From NCBI GenBank assembly GCA_963920635.1, contig OY987299.1:120963373-121027372 (forward strand): DNA of 64,000 bases. The letters are read 5' to 3'. Of the stretch, positions 58,100 to 64,000 are shown one piece after another. Below the pieces are notes generated by a model, which was given only the letters and a program-made list of their open reading frames with translations, was not told the origin of the DNA and searched no databases. Position numbers and translations under genes: made by a program. Origin of the DNA: Pseudeuparius sepicola (taxonomy: Eukaryota > Arthropoda > Insecta > Coleoptera > Anthribidae). Each line of letters opens with the position of its first letter. The stretch's first letter is position 1.

Positions 58100-59184
58100 A
58101 CTTACCTCTATACGAGGTAAAATATTGGAGAGTGGGGAATGAACCGAATGTTATTTTTAAGCTAAAAATAATTAACATATATAACTTTATCTATTTTAGT
58201 CAAATTTACCAATGATGTAGTAAAAATTAGCTAATAATTAGCAATTAGGTGATTTAGTCTATACTTGGACTTAATTCTACCCATAATGAAGAAAAGCAGT
58301 TTTCTCTTTCTATTAATACGGCCTAAATATATTCTCTACCTACACGGCTGATACTACAATAAATTAAATGTCATCTGTCTTTGTCCTATAACATACCTAT
58401 AACTATGTAGCCAAACTTCAAGGGGTGATTCTTTGAGGGATTTTAAGACGAAAAGTTTATATAAACATAGGTCCGGTATCGCTTCGTTTTCAAGATACAG
58501 GGTGTCAAACTTTTTTAAAAAATATATTTTTTCATCTTAATAATCCTTTAGCCGATTTTTTTGAAATCTGGCAGTGTTATTTACGGTAGAGAGGGGTTAA
58601 TTTAGCCCTAAGTAGATTCAAATTATTAAGTCCAGTGGCGTCCCGGGGGGCGCCGTGACCAATATTTTTGAGAAAGAAAATGTGCGCCACTGACTTTTTT
58701 AAAACTTTTATATTTTTCTCGCTAATTGTCCCGATTTCACCATAGGTAAAATATTTATTCAGAAATTGGGAATATCAGTAGTTGCTGCTGGCTGGCAACA
58801 ATAATGTGTGAGCCTGACCGTCAGCCAACTAATTTTGGACGGCCATAGTAGGTAGTCACTTGAAACAGCATAAAAAAACTCTAATTGGCGTCACAAAAAG
58901 AATATAGGACATACCTAAGCGTCACGCAGTTTTCAAAAATATACAATATATTCTAAAAGCAACATAATACTTTTAAGGTTTTTTAAGGTCGTCGTCAAAC
59001 ACAACGCAAAGATTAATGTTCCATATAATATTGTCAAAAGGTCTCTAATAAGCCATATATCGATTATAACTATTTACGCAAGTATATCCTAAGATCTGTG
59101 AGGTTACAGTTTGCAGTGCATCGACTCTCCTGGATCCGCATATTGACCAGGGCAAGGGCGAGAACGTTGCACTAATCAAATTGA
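58100..59184. other. Intergenic DNA with fragments of MITE ends
   Basis: A TACAGGGTGTC end at 58496 and a CAGTGGCGTCCCGG motif at 58633 are unpaired. No gene recognised. Confidence 0.4.
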
Positions 59185-59490
59185 TAAATTGATGATCGTT
59201 TTGTGAGATCACGTGCAGATGTTCGAAATATCGCTCGAACGGTTAGAAGACGTTTGCATGAAGCAGGATTGAGCAACAGAAGACCGGCCAAAAACAAACA
59301 TTGCTTACCAGAGAACACATAGTTCAGAGATTGAAGTTTGCAAGACTATATCAGAATTGTACCATAAATGATTGGAGTTCTGTTCTCCGACGAAACTAGA
59401 GTTAGCCTTAAAGCTCCAGATGGACGTGAGCGTGTCTGGCGAAGGACAGGAGAAAGGTTTGCCAGCTGCAATATAATCTCTGGTGGTGAG
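59185..59490 (+). pseudogene. Tc1-type transposase relic
   Basis: Translation gives DDRFVRSRADVRNIARTVRR followed by RLHEAGLSNRRPAK, then after stops and a frame change VLFSDETRVSLKAPDG and RERVWRRTGERFA. These match the Tc1/mariner transposase order: end of the DNA-binding domain, then the SDE catalytic block and the RVWRR motif. In-frame stops and frameshifts show it is dead. The C-terminal catalytic part is missing. Confidence 0.8.
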
Positions 59491-60568
59491 TTTGAAAGCA
59501 AGTAGTCCTTTAGAGGGTTTATAGGACTCAACGAGAATATCAGAGTTTTTTTCCAAACGATTCTTCTTCAAACTGCGCATTGCGACGACGGTTTATAGAC
59601 GCGACGTTTCAGTTTTCGAACTCCTGGCAATTCGAAGTTGAACTTTTCAATTTCCCGCAATTCTATGTGACCAGATTTCGCGGCCACATACTTTCCACAC
59701 TTTTTTGGAACAATTCTTTTTTCATTCTGGAATGCGGAAAGTGTTATTTAATTAATTTACATGTGTATTTCCTAACAATAATTAGTTTCGGAAGAGAGGC
59801 GTCAAAATTCATATAAACTCTCCTTTTTTAAATTAAATGGCGAAACGAATGCTCAAGTTTGTAAGTCTCAAAAGTGCAGTAATCTCGTAAAAAATCTGTC
59901 TTACTTAATACTTTTTCATTGTGACCTAAAATTATCCACTTCACAAATTTGCAATGATGCGTATGAGTATGCGTAAAGCAGCAGCTGTGTATCTAACGGC
60001 AAACTTGTTAGATTTTTAGAACAATCCTAGGAGATTCGCGTATGCTACATAAGTCACCTTAATCTAATGGAACTAATAGGGGAATTTAGTTATTTTTCAC
60101 GGATATTGATCAATAGATCGTTTAGATAGGGCACAATGCACTTGAGAGACCCACATAGGAGCATAGCCAAACGAGTATCGTTCGGCTATGATAGGAGGCA
60201 TAGTGGCAATACCCTAAGCGGACTGGTAGTTTAGCACGAACATTGGCATCAAAACCCACACAAGTGATTTTTCAAACTTCAGACACATTCAAAAGTTTTT
60301 TCTCTTGAAAACCATGCCACATACGAACAAAGTCAAGGGACAAAAAATTGTATTTTTGGTTGCTTTATACAAGCACGTTATGAGAGTTGCAAAAATCTGC
60401 TGGGCGTTTTTTTTTGTGTAAAATTCCAAGTGACCTGCCTCATAGGCACGCCCTTGGAATTTCTGAATCAACTCTAATATTATGTCTAAAAGACACCCCA
60501 TAAAATTATTAAGAAACTCTAAAAATTTTAATGAAATCGTCCCGAACATTTCTTAGATAGTAATAAAA
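59491..60568. other. Intergenic DNA without recognised gene
   Basis: Short ORFs on both strands have no domain I can identify. It may include further decayed flanks of the Tc1 relic. Confidence 0.4.
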
Positions 60569-61577
60569 AATAGTTATTTATGTACCAAGGCACTGAAGTT
60601 CAACTTTTTATGACTCCTGTGGAATTTAGTTGCCGAGGCGTCTGGCCGAGGCAAATAAACCACATGGGTCATAAAAAGAACTTCAGTGTCAAGGTACATT
60701 ATTGTAGTTTTTGAAATCGGAAAAAAAAATGTTTTATTAGGCAAGAAAATAATCATACGGGATCACCCGTCCATGAACCAACTGCGCGCGGCGTTGCTTG
60801 ACTTTGACGATCGCTTTACCCACGATACACTTACCCACGGTATGTCAGTAACGAATCCGAAAACAAGGCAAATCTGCGCATCTACGTCAGTTGCGAATCA
60901 CGAATTCAAAATGCGGTTGTATTTTACGATTTTTTATAGTTTACAGTTTAATGTGTCAAGAAAAAAGTGTAAACAACTGTCAGTTCAGCTCGACAGTGCT
61001 TTAAAATAGGCCAGAAATGCCGGGATGTGCAGTCAGCGTTTGTCCAAATAATAATAGAAACAGTAATGGAACGGAAATTACGTATTATAGATTTACCAAG
61101 AACAATAATCTTGCCAAGAAATGGATTACTGCATGCCGCAGACAAGACATATGGAGCAATTTAAATTCTGATTCGCAACTGACGCGTCACGAGATGCGCA
61201 ATGACATACCGTGGATAAGTTTATCGTGGCTTTACCTAGGACAAGTATGACAAGACACGGCGCCTTTGAACAGAAAAACCAAACTGCTGCTTGTTGTGCA
61301 GCCTCCATAACAAACCTATTGATATTCAAACCTATACTGAAAGATTGCGCTGCTATAGGTAACAATTTCGCAACGTGTACGAAAAGTTAAATGGGCCTTT
61401 ATTGGCCGGGTTTTGAATATTTGGTCACTTTTGACGGGCGATGGCTCCGCGTCTGACGTTTGATGTTTACATCTCGCCAAGGCCTACTTATTGAAAAAAT
61501 CGTACAATAATGGGCTACTTCAGTGCCGATTTCTGCGTTTTTAATGACAATTTTGGGACACTTCACTGCCGATTTCA
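60569..61577 (+). mobile_element. P-like element copy 2 with THAP-type ORF, left end missing
   Basis: The right terminal repeat (to 61577, ending ACTGCCGATTTCA) and the GATCACCCGTCCATGAACC block match copy 1. The left end begins at a subterminal repeat (TAGTTATTTATGTACCAAGG), so the outer left inverted repeat is absent. It keeps the interior that copy 1 has lost. Confidence 0.65.
61017..61250 (+). pseudogene. THAP zinc-finger N-terminal fragment
   Basis: A 77-residue ORF starts MPGCAVSVCPNNNR, followed by YRFTKN and KKWITACRRQD. This is the first half of a THAP domain (C-x4-C, then F and W). The C-x2-H half and AVPTIF-like end are missing. THAP domains bind DNA in P-element transposases and in host proteins; its position inside inverted-repeat DNA favours the former. 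It is probably a remnant of a longer transposase. Confidence 0.6.
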
Positions 61578-62202
61578 AGAAAAAGATTTTTTACAAAATT
61601 TTAACATTCTTTCGGAAATGAAGAAATTCTGGACATAATATGTTTATAGAAATTGTATTAGATTGTTTAAAGTTTGTAGACAAAGTGTAATGCCGAGAAA
61701 AATTCTGTTGTGAGACTTGTATCGTTTTTAAAAATTCGGTTCGATCAGTTTGCTATCCCTGATCATTTCAAAGTGAAAATTCTATAAAATACTTTCTTTA
61801 AAAACTGCTAGCGTTGACTGATTTACATCTTCACCCAACGCTGCTAGCCTTAACATTAAAGATACCAAAGAGGCAGGCACGCTTACTTCCACCCAAACAC
61901 AACATGCGTCGTGTAGAAATCTCCAATTTGTTCACACTTCACGGATTTAACGCGATGTAGAATACTTTCCCTTTGATTTGTAAGAAAAAAACAGGATATT
62001 TGCTTAATTATGGACGAAGATTTGTGTTAGATCGGTTTCGAAAATTGTTCTATAGCATTGTCTTAAGTTTTGTTGCAATTATTCAGAAATTAATAGGTGT
62101 ATTACAACTACAGACCATAACTGAATTGATGAATGAATTTATAGCTTTAGATATTATATAATATCTGGAACGAAATTAAAAGTTTAAAAATATGTGTCCT
62201 AT
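61578..62202. other. Spacer between P-like element and LTR element
   Basis: AT-rich with no recognised feature. It forms the external flank of the putative 3' LTR. Confidence 0.4.
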
Positions 62203-62371
62203 AGTTACGTGGGCGAGCGTAACAAATTTGTTTTTAAAAAGATGTTTATTGGCAAAAGTTACAAGAGAGACTGTCGTAATAGAACATGTTTTAGTATATA
62301 TAATATTAAAAGTGTCTTCTCAGCATGTAGCGTCTTCTTTCCAGAAACATGGCATATGTGTTCATGTAACT
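62203..62371 (-). repeat. Putative 3' LTR of errantivirus-type element
   Basis: 169 bp bounded by AGTTAC and GTAACT. Read on -, it has in order a TATA-like ATTATATATACT, a candidate start region and AATAAA about 60 nt further, the layout of U3-R-U5. A purine-rich GGGCCGGAGG (62381-62372) directly precedes it, as a polypurine tract should. The 5' partner LTR is beyond the window, so length and identity cannot be tested here. Confidence 0.6.
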
Positions 62372-62420
62372 CCTCCGGCCCTACTGGGAAGCATATTCTT
62401 TAGGATGTGGTTCCCAAAAG

Positions 62421-63449
62421 TTAAATGATGATTTCTTCTCGGGTTTCCTTTTGTTTTGGGTTAATAGAAAATTTTTGAAAATGTTTTTTAATTAATTTGA
62501 GCAAGAGTAGTAATAAAACAATTAATATTATAATGAAAATAAAAATTGTAAAAATGTTAATTTTCTTTGTTTCAAGTGGTGACGACATGTCTTCTAAAAT
62601 CTTCTTCTGTTCTTCAAGGGTGTCTTGAATACTTCTTGTTTCTTCTAAGTTGATTTTGTTGAGGCTGAGTTCTGGCAGACCTAGCTTCTTCGGGATGCTA
62701 GTGAGGTTTTTACTCGAAAAGTTTATAGAGGGTAAAGATACTTTTATAAAGGGTAGTTTGCTAGTTTTATAGCTTTGTAATATTATCGAATTTAATTTTA
62801 AAGTGCAATCGGAAAACAGTTCAACTAAGTAACTTCCTTGTAGTGGTGTATTATTTGGTACTGAGTTTTTACAGGAACTAACAGCTATTCGCTTTGACGG
62901 AACAGTTATTAGCCATTTATTTTTGACAACTTTGGCTATCTCAACCTTTTGGATAGTAGTCTTGAAGGGAGAACAGTTCGTTAAATTTTTGAATGATATT
63001 AATTGCACCTCGCAAGGAGCGTCATCATCAACATGCGTAGGACTAACTTCTTCACAAATGTACTTGGTTTCTTCAATTTTCTTGCAGATTTTGTCCATGG
63101 AAACATACTTTTCATTGTTAAGTGCAAGGAATGGTTTATAAGGTAGGCAAAAGTAAAAATCGGGTTCATTATTTTTTGGGATTGGTAATGGTAGGATTTT
63201 GTAATATTGGTATAACTCTGATTCAACCAAGGGTATTTCTAAAATAAATGTGATACTGAACTCTTTTGAGTAGCTTTTAATTTCAATAAGTTTTTCGAAA
63301 TTCAAAATATTATCAATAGTTGGTGAAAGAGGTACTTTGCCTAACTTTAAATATTTTTCAGATTCTTTTATTTCTAATAACAAGTCTATAGGATTTATGA
63401 TTGAGTTATGTAAAGTATTCAATTTTGCAAAAGAAACTGCTACTTCCAT
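62421..63449 (-). pseudogene. Errantivirus-type env, C-terminal part
   Basis: A 342-codon ORF with Cys-containing ectodomain sequence, a coiled region and, near the C-terminus (about residues 295-318), a long Ile/Leu membrane anchor followed by a basic tail. It is the rest of the membrane subunit begun in the adjacent ORF at 63440-63874, but in a different frame. No receptor or host function is implied. An old, broken genomic copy of an insect gypsy-type (errantivirus) element is the likeliest reading. Confidence 0.75.
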
Positions 63450-63874
63450 TCTATCAAATATATTGTAGATATTTTGGTATATATTATTATAATCAAAATA
63501 TGAATTTGAAAATAATTGAAGTCATCTAGTTGGGCTTGAGCGAATTTCTCGAGAGCTTCTCGTATTTGATTAATTTTAAATTCTATTTGTTTTTGGTTGT
63601 GAGTTATGTTTGTCACTGTTTCCTCAAATTTCTTAATGGTAGATTTTAATAACGTAATTTGACTGAAGGCAACACCCTTTAATTTGTTTTGATTTTCTTG
63701 TAAGTTTTTTATCTGCATGTCATATTTTTGGCTATCTTCTTGATCTAAATTTCCTGTAATACATTTAATGAGAGATCCCAAAGGATTAAGTAAGCCTCTT
63801 TTCTGTCTAGTTACATTTTGAATAGGATTTATTTGATTTATTTGTAAATCGATCTGCTTTTCTAATGCAAACAA
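63440..63874 (-). pseudogene. Errantivirus-type env, middle part with cleavage site
   Basis: A 144-codon stretch with a furin-type RQKR at 63808-63797, followed at once by a glycine/leucine-rich segment resembling the fusion-peptide region of insect errantivirus and baculovirus F-type proteins. A long heptad-like helix comes next. The frame is lost at about 63440-63520, where the downstream part continues in another frame, so this copy cannot make an intact protein. Confidence 0.75.
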
Positions 63875-64000
63875 ATATGAAAATGAATTATTGTTTCGTC
63901 ACCATAGTGTCCAATTTTACTTTTAATGTCATTATTAAGTTTATACACTTGATTTTTTATTTCTAAATATCTTGAAACTACTGGGGCTAAGTCGTATACT
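63875..64000 (-). pseudogene. Errantivirus-type env, upstream piece running off the window
   Basis: Minus-strand sequence to the window edge is open in yet another frame and has a composition like the env ectodomain. It probably belongs to the surface-subunit part. The pol and gag regions and the 5' LTR would lie to the right. Confidence 0.5.

Noticed and set aside
59305..59580. Minus-strand ORF over the Tc1 relic
   Set aside because: Antisense to the recognisable transposase motifs.

Overview
The window is animal nuclear DNA, most likely from a holometabolous insect and possibly a beetle (inference). It is AT-rich, with GT-AG introns that are either 44-75 nt or several kb long. Its gene set is insect-like, and transposon-derived inverted repeats are very dense. 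No taxonomic marker such as rRNA or mitochondrial DNA is present, so the order cannot be fixed.

Five protein-coding genes can be reconstructed exon by exon, each with consistent splice phase. From left to right they are: (1) a TTLL3-type tubulin glycylase on +, 829-10472, whose 5' end lies outside the window; (2) a second, tandem TTLL3 paralogue on +, 13745-25488; (3) Arglu1 on -, 36406-25657, tail-to-tail with gene 2; (4) the 26S proteasome lid subunit Rpn8/PSMD7 on +, 36831-37851, head-to-head with Arglu1 across a 424-bp shared upstream region; (5) a 1502-residue leucine-rich-repeat surface protein of artichoke/chaoptin type on -, 57076-40542. A small ORF inside the last intron of the second TTLL3 gene (23002-23307) is a possible nested gene of unknown function.

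The rest is introns and intergenic DNA filled with mobile elements. Most are non-autonomous and have terminal inverted repeats. They include two 482-483-bp TA-flanked MITE copies, two 660-670-bp repeat copies in opposite orientation, hAT-like elements with near-matching 8-bp target duplications, P-like elements (one with a THAP-type ORF, one internally deleted), a Tc1 transposase relic and tRNA-like or (ATT)n-tailed retroposon pieces. Several very long palindromes are present. One of 878 bp has arms of about 410 bp, and one intron carries three inverted-repeat elements nested inside each other. At the right edge is the 3' end of an errantivirus-type LTR retroelement on -, with a broken env and a compact putative LTR at 62203-62371.

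Functionally, the two glycylases modify axonemal tubulin, and artichoke in Drosophila is known for roles in ciliated sense organs, so a loose cilium theme is possible. Arglu1 and Rpn8 are housekeeping genes. No CRISPR, rRNA or complete tRNA gene was found.
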